Assembly: GCF_027923225.1 (NCBI RefSeq)
Contig: NZ_BSDI01000028.1
Coordinates: 21,941-85,940 of the forward strand
Length of the DNA: 64,000 nucleotides
Origin: Phytohabitans aurantiacus
Lineage (GTDB): Bacteria > Actinomycetota > Actinomycetes > Mycobacteriales > Micromonosporaceae
Direction: 5' to 3'
Shown here in pieces: positions 24,633-34,039 of the stretch. The notes beneath the pieces are model-generated. The model saw only the letters and a list, made by a program, of their open reading frames with translations, made no database searches and was not told the DNA's origin. Numbering within the stretch: position 1 is the first letter of the stretch; every line of letters begins with the position of its first letter. The position numbers and the translations under genes were made by a program.

Positions 24633-25178
24633 CTACTCGCCCTTCGCGACGACCACCGCCGCCGGCCGCAGCAGGCGCTCCTCGGTGCCGTACCCGGGCC
24701 GCACCACGCGCAGGATCGTGCCCGCGGGCGCCTCGGGCGAGGGCAGCACGGCCACCGCCTCGTGCCGGCTCGGGTCGAACGCCGCACCTTCGTCGGACCG
24801 GCGCGGGAAACCGAGCCGCGCGAGCACACCCAAGGCCTGCTCGCGTACCGCCCGGACGCCCTCGACCACCGGGGACGGATCGTCTCCGACGTGCTCCAAC
24901 GCCAGGTCGAGGTTGTCGAGCACCGGCAGCCACTCCGCGGCCACCCGGGCCCGCTCGTCCTCGCGCTGCACAGCCGACTCACGGGCCGCCCGCTTACGCA
25001 GGTTGTCGGCGTCCGCAAGCGCCCGCCGCCACCGGTCCTCCAGATCCGCCACCCGCGTGCGAAGGTCACTCACCTCCGCACGAAGCTCGTCAAGCAGCAC
25101 GGGCGACAGGATCTGCGCGTCGCTGGCAGCCGGCTCGGGTTCCAGGCCGTTGCGCTGGTCATCGTCGTCGGCGGCCAC
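24633..25178 (-). CDS. grpE: GrpE nucleotide exchange factor
   Basis: 181 residues from GTG 25178. A long N-terminal coiled coil (LLDELRAEVSDLRTRVADLEDRWRR, quoted here only for its heptads at ~28-52) is followed by the GrpE core with ADADNLRKRAARE and LPVLDNLDLALEH, and the C-terminal beta domain ILRVVRPGYGTEERLLRPA. It releases ADP from DnaK. It lies 5 nt after the dnaK stop and abuts cbpA. Confidence 0.95.
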   Translation of the reverse strand: MAADDDDQRNGLEPEPAASDAQILSPVLLDELRAEVSDLRTRVADLEDRWRRALADADNLRKRAARESAVQREDERARVAAEWLPVLDNLDLALEHVGDDPSPVVEGVRAVREQALGVLARLGFPRRSDEGAAFDPSRHEAVAVLPSPEAPAGTILRVVRPGYGTEERLLRPAAVVVAKGE

Positions 25179-25183
25179 GAGGC

Positions 25184-27076
25184 TCAGCTCGGGGTGAACT
25201 CGGCGTCGATGACATCGTCGTCCGGTCCGCCGCCCGGCGGGCGGTCACCGCTCTGGTCACCGCCACCGCCGGCGGGCCCGGTCCCGGCGGCGGCGGCGAG
25301 GCTGTGGTAGACCTGCTGGAGCTCGGACGTGAGTGAGCGGACCCGGTCGATCGGCGCCTGCTCCTTGACGGCCTGGTGCGCGTCGGCCACCAGCATCTCC
25401 GCGCGGGCCTTCTCGTGTACGGGGGCCTGGTCGCCCAGATCCGACAGCCGCCGCCGCACCTGGTACGCGATGGCGTCCAACTCGTTGCGCGCGTCAACCT
25501 CCGCGCGCAGGCGAGCATCCTCGCCGCGGTGCTGCTCGGCCTCCGCCACCATCCGGTCGATCTCGGACTTGTCCAGGTTGCTGGTCTCGCTGATCGTGAT
25601 CCGCTGCTCGGCTCCGGTATCGCGGTCCCGGGCCGAAACGTTGAGGATGCCGTTGGCATCGATATCGAAGGTGACCTCGATCTGCGGCTCGCCCCGCGGC
25701 GCCGGCCGCACGCCCTCCAACCGGAACCGGCCCAGCACCCGGTTGTCGGCCGCGCGCTCCCGTTCGCCCTGCAGAACCACGATGTCGACCGCGCCCTGGT
25801 TGTCGTCGGCGGTGGAGAACACCTCCGTGCGCCTGGCTGGGATGGTCGTGTTCCGCTCGATGATCTTGGTCATCACGCCGCCCATGGTCTCCACGCCCAG
25901 CGACAGCGGCGTGACGTCCAGCAGCAGCACGTCCTTGACCTCACCCTTGATGACCGCCGCCTGGACCGCGGCACCGAGCGCGACCACCTCGTCCGGGTTA
26001 ACCGTCATGTTCGGATCCTTGCCGCCGGTCAGCCGCCGGACCAGGTTCTGCACGGCGGGCATCCGCGTCGACCCGCCGACCAAGATCACCTCGTCGATGT
26101 CGCTGTCGGCGACCTTGGCGTCGGCCATCGCCTGCCGCACAGGTTCCAGGCAGCGCTCGACCAGGTCGGCGGTGATCTGCTCGAACGTCGACCGCATCAC
26201 CGTCATGTTGAGGTGTTTGGGGCCGTTAGCGTCGGCTGTGACAAACGGGAGGTTCACGGTGGTCTGAGTGACCGACGACAACTCGACCTTCGCCTTCTCC
26301 GCGGCCTCAAACAGCCGCTGCAGCGCCTGCGGATCCCGCCGCAGGTCGATGCCCTGCTCGCGCTGGAATTCGGTGGCCAGGTGGTCGACAAGTCGGCGGT
26401 CGAAGTCGTCGCCGCCCAGATGGCTGTCGCCGGCCGTGGCCCGCACCTCCACCACACCGTCGCCCACGTCCAGGATGCTGACATCGAACGTGCCGCCACC
26501 GAGATCGAACACCAGCACCGTCTCGTGCTGGCGCTTGTCCAGGCCGTACGCCAGAGCCGCAGCGGTCGGCTCGTTGATGATCCGCAACACCTCCAGACCG
26601 GCGATCCGCCCGGCGTCCCTCGTGGCGGTGCGCTGCGCGTCGTTGAAGTACGCCGGCACCGTGATGACCGCCTCGGTCACCTTCTCGCCGAGAAACTTCG
26701 CCGCGTCCTCCACGAGCTTGCGCAGCACCAGCGCGGATACCTCCTCCGGCGCGTACTGGCGGTCGCGGACCTTGAACCGGACCGCACCCTCCGGGCCAGA
26801 CTCGACGTCGAACGTCACCGCATTAAGCTCGCTGGCAACCTCCTCGTACCGGCGGCCGATGAAGCGCTTGGCGGAATAGATCGTGCCCTTCGGGTTGAGG
26901 ACCGCCTGCCGCCGGGCAAGCTGCCCTACCAGCCGTTCCCCCTGATCGGTAAACGCCACCACCGACGGGGTCGTGCGCGACCCCTCGACGTTGGCAATCA
27001 CCGTCGGCTGGCCGCCCTCCACGGTAGCGATCACCGAGTTCGTGGTCCCGAGATCGATACCGACCGCCTTTGCCAT
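25184..27076 (-). CDS. dnaK: DnaK chaperone (Hsp70)
   Basis: 630 residues from ATG 27076, with GGGGGGAG 6 nt upstream. The nucleotide-binding domain starts AVGIDLGTTNSVIA and includes VFDLGGGTFDVSI and the VGGSTRMPAV region. The substrate domain starts LLDVTPLSLGVETMGG. The C-terminus ends in an acidic EEVD-like tail (DDDVIDAEFTPS). It is the first gene of the minus-strand chaperone operon. Given the linked cbpA-cbpM pair this is probably a second, stress-specific chaperone set. No HAIR-type HspR site is obvious upstream. Confidence 0.97.
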   Translation of the reverse strand: MAKAVGIDLGTTNSVIATVEGGQPTVIANVEGSRTTPSVVAFTDQGERLVGQLARRQAVLNPKGTIYSAKRFIGRRYEEVASELNAVTFDVESGPEGAVRFKVRDRQYAPEEVSALVLRKLVEDAAKFLGEKVTEAVITVPAYFNDAQRTATRDAGRIAGLEVLRIINEPTAAALAYGLDKRQHETVLVFDLGGGTFDVSILDVGDGVVEVRATAGDSHLGGDDFDRRLVDHLATEFQREQGIDLRRDPQALQRLFEAAEKAKVELSSVTQTTVNLPFVTADANGPKHLNMTVMRSTFEQITADLVERCLEPVRQAMADAKVADSDIDEVILVGGSTRMPAVQNLVRRLTGGKDPNMTVNPDEVVALGAAVQAAVIKGEVKDVLLLDVTPLSLGVETMGGVMTKIIERNTTIPARRTEVFSTADDNQGAVDIVVLQGERERAADNRVLGRFRLEGVRPAPRGEPQIEVTFDIDANGILNVSARDRDTGAEQRITISETSNLDKSEIDRMVAEAEQHRGEDARLRAEVDARNELDAIAYQVRRRLSDLGDQAPVHEKARAEMLVADAHQAVKEQAPIDRVRSLTSELQQVYHSLAAAAGTGPAGGGGDQSGDRPPGGGPDDDVIDAEFTPS

Positions 27077-27131
27077 GGCCGTCTCCCCCCAAATATTTCC
27101 GGATTTGACCGTTCCGTAGGGCCTACCCGAA

Positions 27132-27160
27132 CTCCCGGAGCCGAAACCACTGACCGGGAG
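27132..27160. promoter_or_regulatory. Inverted repeat upstream of dnaK
   Basis: CTCCCGG and CCGGGAG, 15 nt apart, lie about 55-85 bp upstream of the dnaK start. This could be an operator for the chaperone operon. Confidence 0.35.
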
Positions 27161-27303
27161 GGATATCAAGAATCGAAGACCCCCGCGATATCGGGCATCT
27201 CGCGCTGCCCGACCGGGACCGCGGTACCCCGCAGTGAACGCCGGTGGCCACCGACCTAGGTTTCACACCACGCGTCGGCGGACGGCCGCAACTGGCACAT
27301 CTG

Positions 27304-27352
27304 GGCCCTGGACTGGGAAAACGCGGTTCTTATTCTGCCACGTATGGTCCAC
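27304..27352. repeat. 49-bp direct repeat, copy 2
   Basis: It matches 18316-18364 at 48 of 49 positions in the same orientation. It lies upstream of the dnaK promoter. Confidence 0.9.
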
Positions 27353-27370
27353 TATCTATATTTGCAGCTC

Positions 27371-27407
27371 GCAGCCCCCTCGCCTGAAATCTCGGGTAAG
27401 GGGCTGC
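27371..27407. terminator. Possible terminator hairpin
   Basis: GCAGCCCC and GGGGCTGC pair across a 21-nt loop, 19 bp beyond repeat copy 2. It may be a terminator or part of a mobile-element end. Confidence 0.35.
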
Positions 27408-27764
27408 TCCGTATGCACCCATTACTATGGGAGCAGCTGCGAGGACCTCCGCTTCCCGGTTCTAGATCTATGTAGACGGTGTCCTGGGCCCCCGGTCTGC
27501 CGTTGCCGTGGCTGCGGACCCGGTTCCGACGACCATTGAGGCTTCACCTGTCCGTGATCCGGGTGAGCGCTGCGGTGAGCCTCCGGACCGTGCGGGTGAG
27601 GTTCACTTCGTAAGTCGCATCGCGTGGGTCTGCCCAGGGGCTGGTCGAGGGTTGGTCGGCGTCGTCGGTTGGTGGCGGGACACGAGACGGTGATCGCTCG
27701 ACACGTTTCGGGCGTGCGCGGGCAGGATCGTGGCCGTAGGTGTCGGCGATGGCATCCTGCGCTG

Positions 27765-28050
27765 CGGCTGGGCAACGCCGGTGCGAACACCGCGGCCGAT
27801 CACCTGGAGGTCCTGGCGGAGGCGTTCGCGCAGATCCCGACCGAGCATCGGCGGCGCCTGCTGGTGCGCGGTGACTCGGCCGCCGCGGCTCACGCCGTGC
27901 TGGACTGGCTGGTCGAGCAAAACCGCAAGCGTGGCCGCAGTGTGGAGTACTCGATCGGCGATCGGCGAACCGGAACGGACCGCGATCGCTGGCATCCCCA
28001 CGTCCGGGTGGTCACCAGCGATCAACGCCGACGGCGGATACCTGCGGTCG
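27765..28050 (+). pseudogene. IS1380-family transposase remnant
   Basis: One frame reads GNAGANTAADHLEVLAEAFA and LLVRGDSAAAAHAVLDWL, the core of IS1380 transposases around the catalytic Asp of the RxDS motif. After VEYSIG at about 27957 the homology continues in the next frame as AIAGIPTSGWSPAINADG. This is a frameshifted internal fragment with neither end. It lies about 400 bp from repeat copy 2, between the chaperone operon and the regulator gene. Confidence 0.75.
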
Positions 28051-28167
28051 TGTGCGATCTGGGCGGCGGCGGGCGAGGTGGGCTTCCAGTCGTCGCCCGG
28101 CGCAGCGACCAGCTATGGGTTTGTTCCTCTATCCCGCGGCTCCGTTCGCAATCCGCGGGTGTCGGAA

Positions 28168-30987
28168 TCAGCTGACCGACGAATGTCGGGACGCCAGCTC
28201 ACCGAGCTCGGTCACCGCGCGGTCGAGGACCGCCGGCCCGCCCAGTTTTGCCGCTTCGTTGCGCACGTGCTGCAGCTCGTCCTTGTCCACGATATCTTCC
28301 ACGCGCACGAACGATCGCGCGCTGTGTCGGGCGATCTCCGGGCTGACGGCAGCGGCCCCGGGGATGGCGTCGGCAACGATCAGTAGCAGGGCCGCGGTTG
28401 ACGGGCGGCCGGCTGAGGCGAGCAGCTCGGCTGCGTTGCGGGCGGTGGTCCACAGTTGGGTCGTCTGCCCGGTGCGCCGCCAGAACTCAATGAGGTAGGC
28501 GAAGCCGTTGGCCGCACCCGCCACGTCCCCGGTCCGTGCCTGTGCCGACGCCAGGGATACCCGGGCCACCCCCTCGATGAAGCTGCAGCCGACCGAGATG
28601 GCTTCCCGGATGGCGGCCGAGTAGCACGCGATCGCCTGCCTCGATGGCAGCAGTTCACCCTCGACGTAGGCGACGAAGGCGCGGTGCGATCCGCACCGGG
28701 AGGTCACCCGCGCCCGGTCGAGCAGCGAACGGGCCGATGCACGATCGCCGTCGTACGCTGCGGCGAGCGCGGCGGAGCCGACGAACGTCGCCTCGTCGGG
28801 GCTGGGTGTCGCGGCGGCCTGCAGCCAGTCCTGGCGAGCCGCGCCGAAGTCACCGCGGAAGTGCGCGACGACCCCGAGCACGCTCCAACCGCGGATTTCG
28901 TCGCCCGCGTCGATCGCCTCGCGGGCGAGCCGTTCGGCCTCGTCCAGCTCGCCCGTGAGACGCGCGGCTTCTGCCGCGGCGGCGAGTATGGCCGGGTGAG
29001 AGGGGTGACCGACGAGCGTCGAGTCGGCGGCGAGCTCCGTGGCCCAGGACCAGATTTCGGGTAGGTCGCGCCACGTGGCTACCTGGTTCACGCCGAGTGT
29101 GATCGCCACCCGGTCGTCGAAGGATGCCAGGTCGCGCGCGGCGCGCAGGTTGTCCAGCTCGGCCCGCAGCCTCCGATCGACGCGCGCTTCTTCCGCCCCC
29201 GGCATCCGGGTGCCGATCTCCTCGGCTACGACGCGGCACCGGGACACGAACCGCGCGGAGGCTTCGTCGCGCTCGGCGAGGAGATCGATCTCGTCGTGAA
29301 GGAAAGCGCGGACCGTGAACAACAGCCGGTAGCGACCCGCGACGGGATCCGCGACCAGCAGCGACGCGTCCACGAGCCGGTGCAACAGGTCCACGGGGTC
29401 GTCGCGCAGCCCGACGCTCAGTGCTTCGACCGTGGGGACGTCCACCCCACCTGCGAAGGGCGCGATCGCGCGCAGGAGCCACTGCTGGTCGGGTGTGAGC
29501 AGGCGGTAGGACGACGCGATCGTCGCCCGCAAGGTCCGCTGTCGCTGGGCCTCCGGGCCCTCGAGCCCGGTCGCGAGGTCGAGGGCCCGGTCCAGGCGGG
29601 TGAGCACATCGCGCATCGGCATCAGTCCCACCTGTCTGGCTGCCAGCTCGATGCCGAGCGGCAGGCCGTCTAGGCGTTGCAGGATCTCGACAAGATCGGC
29701 CGCTTCCTCGGCGGCCAGTTCATAGGACGGCCGGCGCCGCCGAGCGTGCTCCACGAAGGCGCGCACGCTCGGCCTGCGACGTAACGCGTCGAGGTCGGCC
29801 GCATCGTGAGGCACCGGGAGTGTCTGCAGCCGCACGACGTACTCCCCCGGCACCTGCAGGGTCACGCGTGAGGTGGCCAGCACGCGCACGCCCGGCGACG
29901 AACGGCTGATGGCGACCACCAGATCGCGACAGGCGGCTGCGACGTGTTCACAGTTGTCCAGCAGGAGGAAGAGCGACCGGTCCGCCAGAGCGGCCGCGAT
30001 GTCGGCCGGGTGGACCTCGCCGGTCATCCGCAGCCCGAGCGTGGACGCCACCGCCTGGCAGACGTGTTCGGCCCGGTCGACCACGGCCAGTGGTACGACC
30101 ACCGCCTCGTCGGCGTCGGCCGCGATGTCGAGCCCCAACCGGGTCTTGCCGACCCCGCCCGCGCCAGTGAGAATCACCACCGCGTGATCGGCGAGCAGTC
30201 GAAGTACCTCCTCGCGCTCATGCTGTCGACCGATCATTGGACCGATCGGTCTCGCGACACGCGCGGCGAGCACCTGTCGCCCGAGGGTCCCGGCCGCGAC
30301 CCGTTTCTCCAGCTCGGCCAGTGCGGGCGTCGGATCCAGCCCAGTCTCGTGGACCAGCCGGCGGCGAAACGCCTGGGCCGCCGTCATCGCCTCCGCTGCG
30401 CGGCCCTCGGCCGCCAGCGCGCGGATCTGTAGGAACGCGGTCCGCTCACGCAGCGGCGCGGCCGTTGCCGCGGCCGCAGCGTCCGCGGCGACATGCTCAC
30501 CTGTTGCCAGGCGTCGCTCCAGGAACTCGTCGACCAGCTCCAGCTTCAGCTCGCCGAGTCGGACCGACTCACTCTCCAACTCGGGCAGCGAGCGGAACTC
30601 CTCCAAGGCGGGCCCGCGCCACAGCGACAGCGCCGCCCCGGGGTCGTCGGGAGCGAGGCGTTGTACGGCATCGACATCGAGCTCCCACGGCTCCAGGTGG
30701 AGGCGGTAGCCGTTGGCTCGCCGTTCCAGCCGCCCTGCCAACAGACCGAGATGACCGCGCACACGGGAGATGTGGTTGTAGAGCGCCTGCACCGCGTTGT
30801 CGGGCGGGTCGTCGGGCCACAACGCTTCGATCAGCCGCTGGACCCCCACCGTCCGCCCGGCCTCGAGAGCGAGCAGCGCCAGCAGGGCTCGCCGCCGGCT
30901 ACCGGGGACGTCGACGGTTCGGCCCTCGACCATGACGGCGAGCGGACCGAGGAGGTCAACGCGTAGCGGGAGCCGGGATCGGTCCAT
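28168..30987 (-). CDS. AfsR/SARP-like BTAD + NB-ARC regulator
   Basis: From ATG 30987 the protein has 939 residues. Residues ~5-95 are an OmpR-like winged helix (LRVDLLGPLAVMVEGRTVDV), and ~100-245 a BTAD domain. The NB-ARC ATPase begins with GAGGVGKTRLG (Walker A) and has SLFLLLDNCEHVAAA (Walker B). The C-terminal ~350 residues are helical TPR-like repeats ending without an extra DNA-binding domain. Family members act as ATP-dependent transcription activators of secondary-metabolism or stress genes. It lies 31 bp after the PIG-L gene on the same strand, so they may be co-transcribed. Target genes are unknown. Confidence 0.93.
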   Translation of the reverse strand: MDRSRLPLRVDLLGPLAVMVEGRTVDVPGSRRRALLALLALEAGRTVGVQRLIEALWPDDPPDNAVQALYNHISRVRGHLGLLAGRLERRANGYRLHLEPWELDVDAVQRLAPDDPGAALSLWRGPALEEFRSLPELESESVRLGELKLELVDEFLERRLATGEHVAADAAAAATAAPLRERTAFLQIRALAAEGRAAEAMTAAQAFRRRLVHETGLDPTPALAELEKRVAAGTLGRQVLAARVARPIGPMIGRQHEREEVLRLLADHAVVILTGAGGVGKTRLGLDIAADADEAVVVPLAVVDRAEHVCQAVASTLGLRMTGEVHPADIAAALADRSLFLLLDNCEHVAAACRDLVVAISRSSPGVRVLATSRVTLQVPGEYVVRLQTLPVPHDAADLDALRRRPSVRAFVEHARRRRPSYELAAEEAADLVEILQRLDGLPLGIELAARQVGLMPMRDVLTRLDRALDLATGLEGPEAQRQRTLRATIASSYRLLTPDQQWLLRAIAPFAGGVDVPTVEALSVGLRDDPVDLLHRLVDASLLVADPVAGRYRLLFTVRAFLHDEIDLLAERDEASARFVSRCRVVAEEIGTRMPGAEEARVDRRLRAELDNLRAARDLASFDDRVAITLGVNQVATWRDLPEIWSWATELAADSTLVGHPSHPAILAAAAEAARLTGELDEAERLAREAIDAGDEIRGWSVLGVVAHFRGDFGAARQDWLQAAATPSPDEATFVGSAALAAAYDGDRASARSLLDRARVTSRCGSHRAFVAYVEGELLPSRQAIACYSAAIREAISVGCSFIEGVARVSLASAQARTGDVAGAANGFAYLIEFWRRTGQTTQLWTTARNAAELLASAGRPSTAALLLIVADAIPGAAAVSPEIARHSARSFVRVEDIVDKDELQHVRNEAAKLGGPAVLDRAVTELGELASRHSSVS

Positions 30988-31018
30988 TCCCGCACTGTGC
31001 CGCAGCGCGGGCGCGCAG

Positions 31019-31690
31019 TCACGCGGTTTGCAGCGGCGCGGCGAAGGCTTCTTGTGACACCCAGGTCCGGAAGCGATCCAGCCCCACCGCCTCGACAAGG
31101 CCGCCGGTCTGTGACCACTGGCGGAGTAGTGCCTCGACCTTGCGGTCCAAGAGCTCGCCGTCAAGCTCCAGCAGCAACGCGAGCTCATCGTCAGCGCACA
31201 CCCGTGGACGACCGAGTTCGAAGACGTTGAAGTTCTCGTCCAGGTCCGCGTCGAGCGGCTGGGGCCGCGCGACCGAATGCAGCAGCAGCGGTGTCTCGCG
31301 GGCGCCGAGGATGGCCAGGTCGGTCCACCCGTTCACCGCCCGGTGGTCGGGGTGGCCCGTGAAGCCGTCCTGGCCGAAGGTGACCACCGTGTCGGGCCGG
31401 ACATGGTCGAGCAGACGGCCCAATCGGGTTGCGGCCTCGGCCGGGTCGACCGAGGCGCAGGCGCCATCGTCGTACTCCAGCCAGTGGTGCTCGGTCACTC
31501 CGAGCACCGTCAGGGCGGCCTCCAACTCGGTGCTGCGCACGTCTGCGTCACCGCCGGCAGCGCCGCGGGTAGCGGTCACGCACACGACACGGTGACCGGC
31601 GTCCGTCAGCGCCGCCGACAGCCCGCCGGCCAGATAGGTCTCGTCGTCCGGATGAGCCCAAATCATCAGGACCGTTCCCAGGTGTTCCAT
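31019..31690 (-). CDS. PIG-L/MshB-like GlcNAc deacetylase family
   Basis: 223 residues from ATG 31690. The zinc motif MIWAHPDDETYLAGG is at the N-terminus, and TFGQDGFTGHPDHRAVN supplies the later zinc His, as in PIG-L family amidases such as MshB and Mca. The usual substrates are N-acetylglucosaminyl compounds or mycothiol conjugates. The ribosome site is weak. The divergent methyltransferase starts 125 bp away. Which deacetylation it performs cannot be told from sequence. Confidence 0.9.
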   Translation of the reverse strand: MEHLGTVLMIWAHPDDETYLAGGLSAALTDAGHRVVCVTATRGAAGGDADVRSTELEAALTVLGVTEHHWLEYDDGACASVDPAEAATRLGRLLDHVRPDTVVTFGQDGFTGHPDHRAVNGWTDLAILGARETPLLLHSVARPQPLDADLDENFNVFELGRPRVCADDELALLLELDGELLDRKVEALLRQWSQTGGLVEAVGLDRFRTWVSQEAFAAPLQTA

Positions 31691-31815
31691 GGCCACGATG
31701 ATCCCGGCAACACCTGTCACGGCGCTGTCACCGCAAGGACAGGGCCGTGGGATCGGGCTCCTCCACACTCCTCAACAGCGCAACCTGGCGCCCCGACGAA
31801 AGGCAACAACGCATC

Positions 31816-32892
31816 ATGACTGCACAGCTCGACGCACCCGTCCTGGACTCCGGCAGGCTCGAGGAGTTCGCCGGCAAGGTCGCCGGCGACCAGGCGGCAG
31901 CGTACAACGCGATCCTTGTCTACCTCGGCGACCGGCTGGGGATCTGGCGATCACTCGCGACGCTAGGCACGACCACCGTGGCCCAGCTCGCCGAGCACGC
32001 CGGCGTCGCTCCGCGATACCTCCAGGAGTGGCTGGCGGCCCAGGCCGCCAACGGCTACGTGACCTACAACGCCGCCGCGAACACGTTCACCCTCTCGCCC
32101 GAAGCGGCCTCCTGCCTAGCCGAGGAGGAGAGCCCCACTGCGCTGATGTCCGGCTTCGAACTCATCGCCGCGGTGTGGGCCGCCAGCGACAAGCTCGCGA
32201 ACGTCTACACGACCGGCGAAGGGCTCGGCTGGCACGAGCACGACCCCCGCCTGTTCACCGCCGTCGCCCGCTTCTACGGAACGATGTACCGCAACTCGAT
32301 GCTCAGCGAGTGGTTCTCCGCGGTGGACGGTTTGATCGAGCAGCTTGAGACCGGCATCCGCGTCCTCGACGTCGGCTGCGGTCTGGGCGTCCCGACCATC
32401 CTGTTGGCGGAGGCGTTCCCGAACTCCACGTTCACCGGCGTCGACTACCACCAGGACTCGATCCGGCAGGCTGTCGCTGCGGCGGCGGAGGCCGGTGTCT
32501 CCGACCGCGTGGAGTTCCTCGTCGGTGACGCGACAGGGTATGACGGCACCTACGACCTCGTCCTGTTCTTCGACGCGGTTCACGACTTCGGCGACCCCGT
32601 CGGCGCCCTAGCGCACGCCCGCAGCGTGCTGGCGCCTGGTGGCCGGGTCGTGGCGATCGAGCCGTATGCCGAGGATACGCTCGAGGCGAATCTGGCCAAC
32701 CCGATCGCCCCCGTGTTCTACGTCGGCAGTTCGGCGCTGTGTGTCCCACACAGCGTCTCCGACGGCGGCGCGGCGTTCGGCGCCCAAGCCGGCCCAGCCC
32801 GTCTCACCCAAGCGTTCCGCGACGCCGGCTTCACCTCCGCGCAGGTCGCCGCGTCGACGATGACCAACCTGGTCATCGAGGCCCGCGCCTGA
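31816..32892 (+). CDS. SAM methyltransferase with winged-helix N-domain
   Basis: 358 residues from ATG 31816. Residues ~40-105 form a winged-helix domain (IWRSLATLGTTTVAQLAEHAGV), as in Rv2258c-type methyltransferases. The Rossmann domain begins with VLDVGCGLGVPTILLAEAFP and continues with FTGVDYHQDSI and YDLVLFFDAVHDFGDP. No signal peptide is present. It faces away from the PIG-L gene. The truncated gene at 33187 may be a broken relative of this family. Its substrate is unknown. Confidence 0.88.
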   Translation: MTAQLDAPVLDSGRLEEFAGKVAGDQAAAYNAILVYLGDRLGIWRSLATLGTTTVAQLAEHAGVAPRYLQEWLAAQAANGYVTYNAAANTFTLSPEAASCLAEEESPTALMSGFELIAAVWAASDKLANVYTTGEGLGWHEHDPRLFTAVARFYGTMYRNSMLSEWFSAVDGLIEQLETGIRVLDVGCGLGVPTILLAEAFPNSTFTGVDYHQDSIRQAVAAAAEAGVSDRVEFLVGDATGYDGTYDLVLFFDAVHDFGDPVGALAHARSVLAPGGRVVAIEPYAEDTLEANLANPIAPVFYVGSSALCVPHSVSDGGAAFGAQAGPARLTQAFRDAGFTSAQVAASTMTNLVIEARA

Positions 32893-33186
32893 CCCGGCAG
32901 ACTCACCATCAAACCACCGCGGAGCCTGCGCCGAGTCGGTGAAGAGGCCGTTGAGCAACCGCATCCCAACGCTGGTTGATGAGCGACCGTAGGGCTTGTT
33001 CCGAAACAGGGCGCGCTGCCGCTGCAGGCTCGCCAGCGACTGGAGAGCCCGCAGCGGCGTGAAACCTCGACGGTCCCGCCGGTTCCGCACGGTGGGCCAC
33101 ATCGGCCACCGAGGCTGCAGTTGTCCGACGGCATCCCTGCGATCGAAATCGCCAGGGTGGTGTGATCGACAACGAAGGAGTTCACG

Positions 33187-33300
33187 ATGGCCACGACGCT
33201 CGAGCCGGCCGGCCGCCACTTCGACCTGCTGACCGCCCCGACCCCCGGCCTGCCTGCCGACGCTTTCGCCGAGCGGGTGCTCGCGGCCACCCTCGGCACG
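33187..33300 (+). pseudogene. Truncated gene start, probably methyltransferase
   Basis: A good AAGGAG site lies 7 nt before ATG 33187. The first ~38 residues (ending AERVLAATLGT) look like the start of a class I methyltransferase related to the preceding gene. After that the frame loses any resemblance. It is probably a truncated gene start. The 294 bp before it show no other gene. Confidence 0.4.
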
Positions 33301-34039
33301 ACGCCGCGGCAGGGGAGCCGCAGTGGCGGCATCGCCTTGCGTCCATGCTCGAGAGCGCCACGTCGTTACGCTGCGGTGGGATGTTGCGGACTTTTAATCC
33401 GCGGGGGTTGCCTTTCGGCCCCGCTACCAAACGTAAGCCAAGCACGTCTAGGTTCTCGCCTGCCATTCCCAGTCAGATGGGCCGGAGTATCGCCAGGTCA
33501 GAGCGGTCGTTGCCCAGTGTAGTCTCCGAGTCGACAGGCGCTCAGGGCCAAAATCCAGACTCTAGGCGCGGAGTCCGCCCAGGGTCGCTGGCATCCGAGC
33601 ACCCAGGGAGCACCCACAATCCACCAACCACTCCCGTGAGGGTTCTACGGGCCGACTCGCGACCGACGATGCGTCCGGTGCACGACTCGCAGAAGCAACG
33701 GTTCCCTAAACAGCCACTTCATCTGGCGTCCAATTACGCTGACCTGCTGACCGTGTGATGGCCGGCCGGGCGAACTCGTCGCGACTGGGCGCGTTCCCGC
33801 CGTCGGTGGCACGAAGTCGGCTCGATCATGTCACCCTCACGCCGCGACAAGGTCCATAGTAGATCGGTACTAATACGGCCTGCTGCTGGCCTTTTGGTGG
33901 AGGATTCTTCGGGGCTGCGGGTGGTATCGGTTAGTGACACACATTCCGCCGATGACTGCGAGGAAGCACGGCGCCCGTAAGAGGATCTGAAACGGTCGGC
34001 TGATCCCTGGTCCGCAGGGTCACCTTGGACGGGGCGGAT
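33301..34039. other. Gene-free gap of degraded sequence
   Basis: No intact gene is supported. A tRNA-Lys-like anticodon arm at 33386-33402 was considered and rejected. The base pattern looks like degraded sequence. Confidence 0.45.

Larger units (their letters stand above)
27077..27764. other. dnaK promoter region and repeat gap
   Basis: It contains the dnaK promoter region with the inverted repeat at 27132-27160, repeat copy 2 (27304-27352) and a hairpin at 27371-27407. No gene is supported. The region from ~27460 on may hold an eroded IS end. Confidence 0.5.

Noticed and set aside
27077..27300. HspR (HAIR) or CIRCE site expected upstream of dnaK
   Set aside because: I could not see either consensus; only a weaker inverted repeat at 27132-27160 was noted.
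33386..33402. GCGGA-CTTTTAA-TCCGC stem-loop resembling a tRNA-Lys(TTT) anticodon arm
   Set aside because: No T-arm or acceptor stem follows and no D-arm precedes. It could be a relic but is not a tRNA.
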